Source: Ypsolopha sequella
Taxonomy: Eukaryota; Arthropoda; Insecta; Lepidoptera; Ypsolophidae
NCBI GenBank assembly: GCA_934047225.1
Contig: OW203987.1
Coordinates: forward strand, 5,235,501 to 5,299,500
Length of the DNA: 64,000 nucleotides
Reading direction: 5' to 3'
The translations under genes and the position numbers were made by a program. Shown one piece after another: positions 1 to 9,842 of this stretch. The notes under the pieces are model-generated. The model was not told the DNA's origin and did no database searches. It saw nothing but the letters and a program-made list of their open reading frames with translations. How positions within the stretch are numbered: the stretch's first letter is position 1; each line of letters opens with the position of its first letter.

Positions 1-3000
1 GAATTCGGTTGGTTGCTGTAGGAACGAAGGACCGAACCACCAAAGCGAGGACTTGCCGATTTCATCGGCACTCACCCCACGAGAAACTAGGTCTGCCGGG
101 TTTTCTTTCGACGGCACGTAGTTCCACTTGTGACCACTGGTACTCTCCTGTATCTCGTTTACTCTATTACGTACAAATTGTTTAAGTTGGTTTTGTGAAT
201 AAGACAACCACCCTAAAACGATAGTAGAGTCGCACCAAAAATAGCAATGGTCAAATTTTATTGTCAATGCATTAACTACCTTTTTATAGAGTCTTGTGCC
301 CAGGAGCGCCCCGCATAACTCAAGACGAGGGATCGTGATGGGTTTGATCGGCACTACCTTATTCTTAGAAACTAAAAGGCGAACACCAACCGTCCCATCC
401 GTGCTTACACACCTTACGTAGACCACACCAGCGTACGCTAAATTTGAAGAATCTACGAAAGTATGTAATTCTAAAGATAATGGTTTATCTAAGAGTACCC
501 AACGTGGAATATGAATAGTGTTGAGTTTGCTTAAAGTTTCGGAAAATGAAATCCAAAGCTTTTTAATCGAAAGAGGTACTTCTTCGTCCCATTCACATTT
601 CGCCATCCAAAGCTTCTGCAAAATAAATTTTGCTTCAACTGTGCATGGGCCCACGAGCCCAAGAGGATCAAAAATTTGACTAATGGTTGATAAAATGTAT
701 CTTTTAGTTACTTTACCTTTAAGATTAAATTTAATTGAAAAATAAAGTGAGTCTTTCTGAGAATTCCAGTTCAGACCCAAAGTTTTACAAGAGCCATTTT
801 CATTTAGGTTTAAAGATTTGTCGGTCTCACCTTTGATGTCTGAAATTGATTTTAAAATTTCTTGATTATTAGACTGCCATTTTCTTAAATTAAATTTTGC
901 AGAGTCTAAGGTATGAATTAGATCTTTACACAAGTCTTGTACAGCTTGTAATGTTTCACCGCCTCCCAAATAATCATCTACATAGAAGTCTTTTTTAATT
1001 GCATTTTTAGCTTGATCATTAGGAGCTTTTTCAGCGAGTGAGACTAGGCATTTGGTGGCCAAGTATGGAGCAGACGAAGTGCCGTACGTTACTGTGTTCA
1101 GTGTGTATGTTTTAAGAGGTTCGGATGAGTTAAACCTGAAAATGATTTGTTGAAGGGATCGTTGAGAAGGCGTTATTAGTATGGCTCTATACATCTTCTC
1201 AACGTCGCTTGTCACAACAAACTTATGTTGCCTGAAACGAAGTAGGATGGAAAATAAATCATCCTGGACGACAGGACCTACCATCTGAATCGAATTCAAG
1301 GATCTCGTGTTCTTCGAAATAGCGGCCGATGCGTCAAACACGACACGAAGATGAGTAGTGCTCGAATCACGAAAGACACCATGATGGGGTAAATAATATG
1401 AGACCTTATCTTTGTGATGCACTGAATGTTTGTTTTCTGTCATGTGTCCTAGGTCAAGGTACTCTTTAATGAAGTCTGTATAGCTCTTTTTGAAGGCAGG
1501 ATCGCGTTCGAAACGACGTTCTAAAGATAGGAAACGTAATTTTGCCATTTGGTAAGAATCACCTAATATTTCAGGGGACTCCTTTAAAGGCATTGTCACT
1601 ATGAAACGACCATCTTTATCACGAATTGTATTGGCTTTAAAGCTATCCTCACAAGTTCGTTCCTCCTTTGACAGGCTATGAAGAGGTGACACTGCATCAA
1701 GTTCCCAGAATCGAGACAAATCTGGTACGTCGGTAGTGTTTTGGACGAAATGACAGATGGTATTAGTATTAGGTTTTAACTGAGGCATGGACCCTGTCAC
1801 CAACCAGCCAAACTTGGATTCATGTAATTTTGGTAGATTTTTTCCTAGATTTATAGAAGACGATCCTAGGACGCTCCAAAATATCTCTGCTCCGACTAAG
1901 ATGTCTACTGATGAAGGTATGTTAAATGAGGGGTCCGCTAAGCATAACCCAGCTGGGATAGGGATTTTTTGTAGATCGATGTAAGTCGTAGGTAACGCTT
2001 GTGTAATCTCAGCAAGAATGTAACAGCTGATGCTCACCTTGAAGTCACCGTTAGATGATACGATAGTAAGGTCACAAGACTGATTGGTACTAGAACACTG
2101 ACTGTCGATACCTGTCACAGTGGAACTCGTGTTTCGTCTCACCAAACCCAGTCTCCCGCAGAGGCGCTGTGTTACGAAATTTGCAGTGGAGCCATTGTCC
2201 AGGATTAGCCTGGCGGCATGCAGTCTGCCTTTATGATCCGCAACCTTCACCATAGCTGTGGATAAGAGAACAGCAGAGTGTTTATCGTCTGAGGTGGACA
2301 TGTTTGTATTTGTGGAAAGGGCAATGTTGCCTTCCCTCTCTGTATTTGTGTTTTTATCGAAGTGCAAAAGAGTATTATGTTTTTGACTACAATACTTGCA
2401 ATGAGATAATTTGCAGCGATTATTTGAATGTCCAGGCCGAAGGCAGTTTAAGCAAACGTTGGATTGATTGACCTTTCGAATACGTGATTCAACGCTAAGA
2501 TTTCGAAAAGATGGACACGTGAAAAGAAAGTGTTTATCGCTGCACATGGGACATGCAATTTTATTTTGCATATTAGGTTGAAAATGTTGTTTTGGAATGT
2601 CATACGATTTGTTACTGCCCTTTGACTGCTCGCACGACTTTAAAACTCTTGCCCTAGCAGCAAGAAAATCTTTAAATTCCTTTAAAGTGGGAGGGGTTGT
2701 AGCTTTATTTCTTTCTTCTTCCCATTTGCTAATTGTAACATCGTCTAATTTATTAGACATAATTTGAATAATAAGTGTATCCCAGTGTGTAATTGGCTGC
2801 CCTAAAGTAGAAAGAGCGCGAAGGTGTTTGTTGGTAGTGTCAATCACATGGTGGATGGCGTGGCTAGACTCTTTATGTATTTTATCTATGTTAAAAATCG
2901 CTTGAACGTGGTTATTGACTAATACACGCGAATTATCAAACCTGTCACACAACAAACTCCACGCTTCCCTGTAATTTGCACTTGTAAAATCTAAATTACT

Positions 3001-3549
3001 TATAACTTCCGCGGCACAGCCCTTAAGGGAACGTTTCAAATAGTGAAACTTGCTTATGTCGTCAAGATCACTTTTGTGTATAATGGAAAAGAATGTATTT
3101 TTGTATTCGAGCCAGTCTTGATTCGATCCCGAAAAAGAAGCTAAATTTATGTTTGCTAAATCAACTGACTCTTGTTTACAATTTGCAGTAACATTGTGAT
3201 CACAAAAAGTCGACACAGAGCCCACCTGATTTATGGAATGTTTCGATGTGTAGTTATTCAGCAAAGTCCTGCCCTCGGCGAGGATGCTGTAGTATTGTGA
3301 CTCGAACTGATCTCTTTCCGCATACCTCTCGTCGCTGTCTTCCGCCAGGACCTCGATCTCGGTCTGTAACGCGTCAAAATGCACATATAAGGCTTCAACT
3401 TTTTCCAAACGTAGCTTTAATTCGTTCACTTGCGTGTCACTCAAGTTATCACTGCATTTTATAACGTTTAGATACGATTTAAAAGTAGTTAACTTGGATT
3501 TTAAGCTACCGCGTTTTTTAACAAGCTCCTTGATCTTTTCTTCACTCAT
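1..3549 (-). CDS. BEL/Pao retrotransposon gag-pol polyprotein, N-terminal 1183 codons, partial at window edge
   Basis: I read every codon from the ATG at 3549-3547 down to base 1 and found no stop, so the frame is open for 1183 residues and continues outside the window. The start begins MSEEKIKELVKKRG. Gag occupies roughly residues 1-430 and has three Cys/His motifs: CPMC at 333-336, a CX2CX4HX4C knuckle at C366/C369/H374/C379, and a C384/C387/H390/H395 motif. An aspartic protease motif LDNGS has its Asp at 451. Reverse transcriptase follows, with an Asp at 782 (TSDVEKMYRAI) and YVDDYLGGGE with the catalytic pair at 858-859. An RNase H-like start (FVDSSNLAYAG, Asp 1033) and a region ending near KENPADLVSRG come last. 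Domain order and YVDD are typical of BEL/Pao. Integrase and the 3' LTR must lie left of base 1. The intact frame suggests a young copy. Confidence 0.93.
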   Translation of the reverse strand, partial: MSEEKIKELVKKRGSLKSKLTTFKSYLNVIKCSDNLSDTQVNELKLRLEKVEALYVHFDALQTEIEVLAEDSDERYAERDQFESQYYSILAEGRTLLNNYTSKHSINQVGSVSTFCDHNVTANCKQESVDLANINLASFSGSNQDWLEYKNTFFSIIHKSDLDDISKFHYLKRSLKGCAAEVISNLDFTSANYREAWSLLCDRFDNSRVLVNNHVQAIFNIDKIHKESSHAIHHVIDTTNKHLRALSTLGQPITHWDTLIIQIMSNKLDDVTISKWEEERNKATTPPTLKEFKDFLAARARVLKSCEQSKGSNKSYDIPKQHFQPNMQNKIACPMCSDKHFLFTCPSFRNLSVESRIRKVNQSNVCLNCLRPGHSNNRCKLSHCKYCSQKHNTLLHFDKNTNTEREGNIALSTNTNMSTSDDKHSAVLLSTAMVKVADHKGRLHAARLILDNGSTANFVTQRLCGRLGLVRRNTSSTVTGIDSQCSSTNQSCDLTIVSSNGDFKVSISCYILAEITQALPTTYIDLQKIPIPAGLCLADPSFNIPSSVDILVGAEIFWSVLGSSSINLGKNLPKLHESKFGWLVTGSMPQLKPNTNTICHFVQNTTDVPDLSRFWELDAVSPLHSLSKEERTCEDSFKANTIRDKDGRFIVTMPLKESPEILGDSYQMAKLRFLSLERRFERDPAFKKSYTDFIKEYLDLGHMTENKHSVHHKDKVSYYLPHHGVFRDSSTTHLRVVFDASAAISKNTRSLNSIQMVGPVVQDDLFSILLRFRQHKFVVTSDVEKMYRAILITPSQRSLQQIIFRFNSSEPLKTYTLNTVTYGTSSAPYLATKCLVSLAEKAPNDQAKNAIKKDFYVDDYLGGGETLQAVQDLCKDLIHTLDSAKFNLRKWQSNNQEILKSISDIKGETDKSLNLNENGSCKTLGLNWNSQKDSLYFSIKFNLKGKVTKRYILSTISQIFDPLGLVGPCTVEAKFILQKLWMAKCEWDEEVPLSIKKLWISFSETLSKLNTIHIPRWVLLDKPLSLELHTFVDSSNLAYAGVVYVRCVSTDGTVGVRLLVSKNKVVPIKPITIPRLELCGALLGTRLYKKVVNALTIKFDHCYFWCDSTIVLGWLSYSQNQLKQFVRNRVNEIQESTSGHKWNYVPSKENPADLVSRGVSADEIGKSSLWWFGPSFLQQPTEF

Positions 3550-4150
3550 TGTGGTAAAGGAAAAGTATACAAGTAACGGTCACACGTTAATATACACGGA
3601 GATCAAAATAAATAACAATTTTCAAGGAATGTACCTAATTGTTATCTCAGCAGCGCAGCGATATGCGTATGCTCTGATGGTTAGCTAATGCGTCACTGCA
3701 GGTCGAAGGCAACTGCCGTGCAAGCGGAACAGGTACTCGATCGAGTTAGCAGCTAATTACGGCTATGCAAAAAAATGATAAAGATGCGGTTTGATGAATA
3801 TTTGTATAGTTTGGGCGTTTACAAAGGCTTGCCTTTATACTAACGCTTATGCTTATGATTTTTGCGATAAAACAGCTTTGGCATGAAAAAATGTAAGCTT
3901 AGGCAAATAGGTGAAAGCTATACTAATAAGGATTGAGATTTTAAAGATAGGAATGAGGAATAATCGGAACGGACTCACAAAAATTGTCGTGTTCCCTCCA
4001 AAATGTTCTACGTCTCCAAGTCCGACGTCTCGTTCGGCGAATTTTGCAGATCTTGCGCTGGCGAAAGACTCGGTAAGTGTTCTGGGATACTGGATGACGA
4101 TGAACTTTGGTGCAGGTACACGTGATGGCACGTAGAAGATAAAAAAAATT
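3550..4150 (-). other. Rest of the BEL/Pao 5' leader
   Basis: About 600 bp between the tandem repeats and the gag start. Short open frames occur here on both strands but show no recognisable domain and overlap each other. I see no splice signal strong enough to call. Confidence 0.5.
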
Positions 4151-4660
4151 GATGACGTCACGTTAGTAGTGGCACAAAGAAGACAAAGAAAAACACGTAA
4201 TTTTCATATTCGACGACTCTTTTCTTGACGCGGCGCACTCGAAGGTGTTTCTTAGGATATCCTTGGCGGGTTTATGCTTCCCACAGGTGTTCCAGTGAAG
4301 CTATTTGATGACGTCACGCTTGAAGTGGCACAACGAAGACAAAGAAAACACGTAATTTTGATATTAGACGATTCTTTTCTTGACACGGCGCACTCGAAGA
4401 TGTTTCTTAGGATATCCTTGGCGGGCTTATGCTTCCCACAGGTGTTCCAGTGAAGCTTTTTGATGACGTCACGCTTGAAGTGGCACAATGAAGACAAAGA
4501 AGATACGTGATTTTGATATTTGGCGACTCTTTTCTTGACGCGGCGTACTCGAAGGTGTTTCTTAGGATGTCCTTGGTGGGTTAATGCGTCCCACAGGTGT
4601 TCCAGGGATTCCTTTGACGAGTCCTTGATGACGTCACGCTTGAAGACGACAACTAATTTT
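4151..4660 (-). repeat. Tandem repeat of about 155-165 bp in the retrotransposon leader, with TGACGTCA motifs
   Basis: The phrase GATGACGTCACG recurs at 4151, 4307, 4462 and 4627, giving steps of 156, 155 and 165 bp. Between them recur 'ACTCTTTTCTTGAC', 'TCTTAGGATATCCTTGG' and 'CCCACAGGTGTTCCAG'. Each unit carries the palindrome TGACGTCA, the consensus site of CREB/ATF proteins. Because the array lies between LTR and gag it is transcribed as 5' leader; a regulatory role is inference. Confidence 0.85.
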
Positions 4661-4666
4661 TCTCTT

Positions 4667-4680
4667 AGATCGAAGGACCA
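4667..4680 (-). promoter_or_regulatory. Candidate primer-binding site of the BEL/Pao element
   Basis: Directly after the LTR in the sense direction comes TGGTCCTTCGATC, starting with the TGG expected from pairing to a tRNA CCA end. The defective BEL element at 25692-28617 has TGGCCCTTCGAACC at the same place, so both share TGGYCCTTCGA. I could not assign the tRNA. Confidence 0.6.
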
Positions 4681-5023
4681 TGTTGGGGTGTCAGTGCCCG
4701 CTGTTCCTAGATGTTCTGGACGGGAGTTCTGACGGGATAGCTCGAGTAAAATAAACGGAGTGTAATTTTAGGTGCTGTATTTTAAGGACAATAGTGTCGC
4801 GTGCGTGTATGTACAAGATCGCAGAGAGAAGAGAATGACTAAACATAAAAATGAATGATTGAATGAATGAAGGCTGATTGAATGAATGAAGACAGATAGA
4901 ATGATTGATTGAATTATTGAATGAATGAATGAATATAAATTAAACGCGCGCACTTATAAATTAGTCTAAAGCCGCACGGCGGCCGGTACCCGTCACGCAC
5001 CGGCTTGAAGATTGTCTCCAACA
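4681..5023 (-). repeat. 5' LTR of the BEL/Pao element (343 bp)
   Basis: On the plus strand it starts TGTTGGGGTG and ends GTCTCCAACA, so both strands have TGTTGG...CCAACA ends. About 314 bp of it aligns with the solo LTR at 40764-41077. Most of the length difference is a longer run of GAAT/GATT microsatellite units at about 4850-4935. The boundary at 5023 is exact because the solo copy diverges at the same base. Confidence 0.9.
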
Positions 5024-7512
5024 TTTAGTGTCTCTGTCTGTCGCGACATAACTCAAGAAAAGTGATCCCGGTAGAAAGTCTTAAGACTGTACTTTAGTGT
5101 CTCTGTCTGTCGCGACATAACTCAAGAAAAGTGATCCCGGTAGAAAGTCTTAAGACTGTACTTTAGTGTCTCTGTCTGTCGCGACATAACTCAAGAAAAG
5201 TGATCCCGGTAGAAAGTCTTAAGACTGTACTTTAGTGTCTCTGTCTGTCGCGACATAACTCAAGAAAAGTGATCCCGGTAGAAAGTCTTAAGACTGTACT
5301 TTAGTGTCTCTGTCTGTCGCGACATAACTCAAGAAAAGTGATCCCGGTAGAAAGTCTTAAGACTGTACTTTAGTGTCTCTGTCTGTCGCGACATAACTCA
5401 AGAAAAGTGATCCCGGTAGAAAGTCTTAAGACTGTACTTTAGTGTCTCTGTCTGTCGCGACATAACTCAAGAAAAGTGATCCCGGTAGAAAGTCTTAAGA
5501 CTGTACTTTAGTGTCTCTGTCTGTCGCGACATAACTCAAGAAAAGTGATCCCGGTAGAAAGTCTTAAGACTGTACTTTAGTGTCTCTGTCTGTCGCGACA
5601 TAACTCAAGAAAAGTGATCCCGGTAGAAAGTCTTAAGACTGTACTTTAGTGTCTCTGTCTGTCGCGACATAACTCAAGAAAAGTGATCCCGGTAGAAAGT
5701 CTTAAGACTGTACTTTAGTGTCTCTGTCTGTCGCGACATAACTCAAGAAAAGTGATCCCGGTAGAAAGTCTTAAGACTGTACTTTAGTGTCTCTGTCTGT
5801 CGCGACATAACTCAAGAAAAGTGATCCCGGTAGAAAGTCTTAAGACTGTACTTTAGTGTCTCTGTCTGTCGCGACATAACTCAAGAAAAGTGATCCCGGT
5901 AGAAAGTCTTAAGACTGTACTTTAGTGTCTCTGTCTGTCGCGACATAACTCAAGAAAAGTGATCCCGGTAGAAAGTCTTAAGACTGTACTTTAGTGTCTC
6001 TGTCTGTCGCGACATAACTCAAGAAAAGTGATCCCGGTAGAAAGTCTTAAGACTGTACTTTAGTGTCTCTGTCTGTCGCGACATAACTCAAGAAAAGTGA
6101 TCCCGGTAGAAAGTCTTAAGACTGTACTTTAGTGTCTCTGTCTGTCGCGACATAACTCAAGAAAAGTGATCCCGGTAGAAAGTCTTAAGACTGTACTTTA
6201 GTGTCTCTGTCTGTCGCGACATAACTCAAGAAAAGTGATCCCGGTAGAAAGTCTTAAGACTGTACTTTAGTGTCTCTGTCTGTCGCGACATAACTCAAGA
6301 AAAGTGATCCCGGTAGAAAGTCTTAAGACTGTACTTTAGTGTCTCTGTCTGTCGCGACATAACCCAAGAAAAGTGATCCCGGTAGAAAGTCTTAAGACTG
6401 TACTTTAGTGTCTCTGTCTGTCGCGACATAACTCAAGAAAAGTGATCCCGGTAGAAAGTCTTAAGACTGTACTTTAGTGTCTCTGTCTGTCGCGACATAA
6501 CTCAAGAAAAGTGATCCCGGTAGAAAGTCTTAAGACTGTACTTTAGTGTCTCTGTCTGTCGCGACATAACTCAAGAAAAGTGATCCCGGTAGAAAGTCTT
6601 AAGACTGTACTTTAGTGTCTCTGTCTGTCGCGACATAACTCAAGAAAAGTGATCCCGGTAGAAAGTCTTAAGACTGTACTTTAGTGTCTCTGTCTGTCGC
6701 GACATAACTCAAGAAAAGTGATCCCGGTAGAAAGTCTTAAGACTGTACTTTAGTGTCTCTGTCTGTCGCGACATAACTCAAGAAAAGTGATCCCGGTAGA
6801 AAGTCTTAAGACTGTACTTTAGTGTCTCTGTCTGTCGCGACATAACTCAAGAAAAGTGATCCCGGTAGAAAGTCTTAAGACTGTACTTTAGTGTCTCTGT
6901 CTGTCGCGACATAACTCAAGAAAAGTGATCCCGGTAGAAAGTCTTAAGACTGTACTTTAGTGTCTCTGTCTGTCGCGACATAACTCAAGAAAAGTGATCC
7001 CGGTAGAAAGTCTTAAGACTGTACTTTAGTGTCTCTGTCTGTCGCGACATAACTCAAGAAAAGTGATCCCGGTAGAAAGTCTTAAGACTGTACTTTAGTG
7101 TCTCTGTCTGTCGCGACATAACTCAAGAAAAGTGATCCCGGTAGAAAGTCTTAAGACTGTACTTTAGTGTCTCTGTCTGTCGCGACATAACTCAAGAAAA
7201 GTGATCCCGGTAGAAAGTCTTAAGACTGTACTTTAGTGTCTCTGTCTGTCGCGACATAACTCAAGAAAAGTGATCCCGGTAGAAAGTCTTAAGACTGTAC
7301 TTTAGTGTCTCTGTCTGTCGCGACATAACTCAAGAAAAGTGATCCCGGTAGAAAGTCTTAAGACTGTACTTTAGTGTCTCTGTCTGTCGCGACATAACTC
7401 AAGAAAAGTGATCCCGGTAGAAAGTCTTAAGACTGTACTTTAGTGTCTCTGTCTGTCGCGACATAACTCAAGAAAAGTGATCCCGGTAGAAAGTCTTAAG
7501 ACTGTACTTTAG
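5024..7512. repeat. 69-bp satellite, 36 copies plus 5 bp
   Basis: Starting at TTTAG (5024) the same 69-bp unit repeats head to tail; 5024 + 36x69 = 7508, where a final TTTAG ends at 7512. Reading the rows I found one substitution only (C for T at 6364, in copy 20). The unit contains the perfect 10-bp palindrome GTCTTAAGAC and the motif TCGCGA. All six frames contain a stop in every unit, so the array is non-coding. It abuts the LTR with no intervening base. Confidence 0.97.
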
Positions 7513-7633
7513 AGCATGAACAACGCCAGACTTTCGAGGATTTTTTTTTCCGCCCTCTTTTTTTTGTTTTCAAACGTTCGTTTCAAGAAAGCGGTTAAGA
7601 GATCAATTTGTTTTTTTTTTTTTATAAAATGTG
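7513..7633. other. T-rich spacer right of the satellite
   Basis: Contains poly-T runs at about 7540-7565 and 7610-7623 and no recognisable element. No satellite sequence resumes here. Confidence 0.5.
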
Positions 7634-8108
7634 TGTGGTTACGCGAAAAGGGACCTGAAGAACCTGAAAGAATTTGGCAAATCAGAGCTTTCAGAAATAC
7701 GTTTTAAAATTCGTTTTTCTTTAGATCAGCGTTTCTTAACTTTTTTTGTCCATGGACCCCATAGGAAATCGAGCAAAATTTTAAGGACCCCCTTGATAAA
7801 AAAGCAAGCAATACATTTTGGACCATTTATTTTAGTTCTATAAATTACAAAAAGAAAAAACTTTTTCATATAAAATACGTTATGAGAAGGTTATTTTTTA
7901 TACGAAGGTTCGCCGTGTTACTTATAAAGCACGGCGTGTGTAGCATTTACGAGACTTTTGGTGGCATTTATTTATGATTGTTAAATGGTCCATAGATTAG
8001 GCTGTGGGCTACATATGGTCGGGGACCCCCAGGGGTCCGCGGACCACAGGTTAAGAAACGCTGCTCTAGATAATTGTATCCCTTCAGGTCCCTTTTCGCG
8101 TGACCACT
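7634..8108. repeat. Outer inverted-repeat element hosting the hAT MITE
   Basis: Arms of about 27 bp: TGGTTACGCGAAAAGGGACC at 7635 onward, continuing to CTGAAG at 7660, and its reverse complement at 8082-8108, with one mismatch in the best part. The arms enclose the hAT-type MITE, so this looks like one foldback or MITE interrupted by another. I cannot define the outer ends. Confidence 0.65.
7727..8063. mobile_element. hAT-superfamily MITE with 8-bp target duplication
   Basis: Left end CAGCGTTTCTTAAC and right end GTTAAGAAACGCTG are exact inverted repeats; the similarity extends inward to a GGACCCC motif. The flanks are CTTTAGAT (7719-7726) and CTCTAGAT (8064-8071), an 8-bp duplication with one change. 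Length 337 bp, no coding capacity. CAG ends and 8-bp duplications are typical of hAT elements. Confidence 0.9.
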
Positions 8109-8626
8109 CACAAATAGGTTATAGAGATATGAAGGGATTCTACTTAAATCCAATATTTTTTCCCCACATAATATTTCAGTTTTAGCTAAAAACACACCAA
8201 TTTGTTGTTTCGCTGCGTGATGATTATTATTACGCGTCTAAGAAAAAGAGGTCAATGAGCCAACATATAATCGCCTCTATCAAAGGCACATAAGGTCTAT
8301 GCCATTGGACTTATGGTGCTGGACGGGGACGGGTAATATAGAATTTGCTAGGGCAGGCCATCCTCTTAAATGACGCCAACGTGGCGCTATCTAGTGAGGA
8401 AAGAATGAACTCATATATCTATTTATTTAGGTAGCTTTTCTAAAAATGTACTGTATAGGTATATTTTAAATTACTCTTCGATTTTAAGAGTCTATAGTAC
8501 CCTCAGAACATTTAATGTGATAGTACCTCACATTGCTTCGCATGATCCTCTGTTATATCAACAATACTGCACCAATTACTCTGAAATAAATATATGGTAC
8601 AGTTGGGGACTAATGCTACGGAGAGA
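8109..8626. other. Unassigned AT-rich DNA
   Basis: No open frame with a recognisable domain. A slightly GC-richer patch at 8290-8400 (GGACGGGGACGGG, GACGCCAACGTGGCGC) has no partner elsewhere in the window that I noticed. Confidence 0.4.
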
Positions 8627-8925
8627 ATTCAAATTCAAATAGTTTATTTTGCAAAGCAGGTATAGATATATACACTTTTTACACGTCAAATTTAATCTAA
8701 TAAAGAAAATATATGTAATAAAATAATAAATGTACATGTACATGAACTAAATTAAAGGTTTATTTAATTTATGTAGCAATATATTTACGATTAAAATGAT
8801 AGGTAAAATATATATTATACAAGGTAAAATCCAATCAGCCGCCCGAACCAATACCGGAGACCCGGCCAGGGACCAGGAACAAGGTTCAATGATCACCAAC
8901 CGAGCCCCCAGTGGGGTGAGTTTCG
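8627..8925 (-). repeat. LINE 3'-tail-like dispersed repeat, copy 1
   Basis: Starts AATTCAAATTCAAATAG, the reverse complement of a TTTGAATTTGAATT tail, and runs to GATCACCAACCGAGCCCCCAG. A second copy lies at 37637-37912 in the same orientation with only small indels. No coding sequence. Orientation is inferred from the tail. Confidence 0.75.
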
Positions 8926-9842
8926 AGAATGTGGTGAAAACATGATTCCATTAAAAAAAAAAACGATAAAAAGATATTGCAACATTACCTCCAAACCGTA
9001 CAATAAACCCATGCTCAATATTAGACATAGTGAAAACTCCATCTAAATCTGTTCAATATTTCTTACGCGAATCGCGAACATACAGACAGAAAAACTACGG
9101 ATTACTTTAGTTTATTAAATTTTACTTTACCATTGAATTTTTGGCTTATGTGTGAAAAATCTAAAAGTTTACGTTTATTGAATTAAAATGCAAACATGAC
9201 GAACAAAAACTCGCAAGTGTCGAAAGTACTTAAATATTTTTGGCAGACCCTTTTTATTTTGCTATCTTGCAAATATTGCATTTCTAATTCGAAGCAAATG
9301 AGAAATTTTGCATATTTTTCATCCCAAGTACTTATTTTTTCTGTGGTATTAACACCATTCAGAACTAAACAAATGTTTTCACATTTATGTTTTTTGTTGG
9401 GATATTTATTTCTTCCCAAGCGTGTTCACTTAAACTCCATAAAACATACTAACATTTTAATAACCCAGTCGCCTAGATCTATCTATCGCCATTTTTTACA
9501 ATCACCAGTGCAAATTGGCTCCTGGTACGACTTCTATTGTTTGTCATTAGAAGTGGTTTTGGAATAACTCAGTGGCACTAGAATATTGGTATAATGCTGA
9601 TCCAGGTTGTTCCCACCAAGCCGTGAGAACTGCCACTTGGCGTGATGGTGCTTTCCTCTTTGGTCTACTTTATCACTGTGATGAAACAGATAAAATGATT
9701 TGAATTTCTAGGTTAAGTACCGGTGTATACTCGAACAATGCTTGCGTCACTGCAGGAAAAATAATAGAGGAAAAGGGATAAAGCAGCGTGAGTTTTTCGG
9801 AACATAATAGCTAATTTATTTAGCTGCTGTGCTTTTATTATA
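8926..9842. other. Unassigned DNA before the LINE
   Basis: AT-rich. Overlapping open frames on opposite strands at 9183-9567 show no domain I recognise and are probably chance. Both flanks are transposon-derived. Confidence 0.4.

Larger units (their letters stand above)
1..5023 (-). mobile_element. BEL/Pao LTR retrotransposon, 5' portion
   Basis: The element reads right to left: 5' LTR (4681-5023), primer-binding site next to it, a leader of about 1.1 kb, then the open gag-pol frame. The related solo LTR at 40764-41077 defines both LTR ends as TGT...ACA with a 5-bp target duplication. By that rule the first five flanking bases here, 5024-5028 TTTAG, should be the duplication, placing the insertion at or in the 69-bp satellite. 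The other flank is outside the window. Confidence 0.9.

Noticed and set aside
3853..4161. 102-codon minus-strand frame in the BEL leader as an extra retroviral gene such as an envelope
   Set aside because: No signal peptide, no membrane or glycoprotein features, position before gag, and it overlaps a frame on the other strand.
4681..5023. TGAATGAATGAA stretch as an independent microsatellite
   Set aside because: It lies within the LTR and is present in shorter form in the solo LTR, so it is part of the family.
5024..7512. Regularly spaced repeats that could suggest a CRISPR array
   Set aside because: Units are contiguous and identical with no unique spacers, and the context is eukaryotic transposons.
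9183..9567. Overlapping open frames of 78 and 123 codons on opposite strands
   Set aside because: No recognisable domain; overlapping antisense frames in AT-rich DNA. A decayed transposase fragment cannot be excluded.
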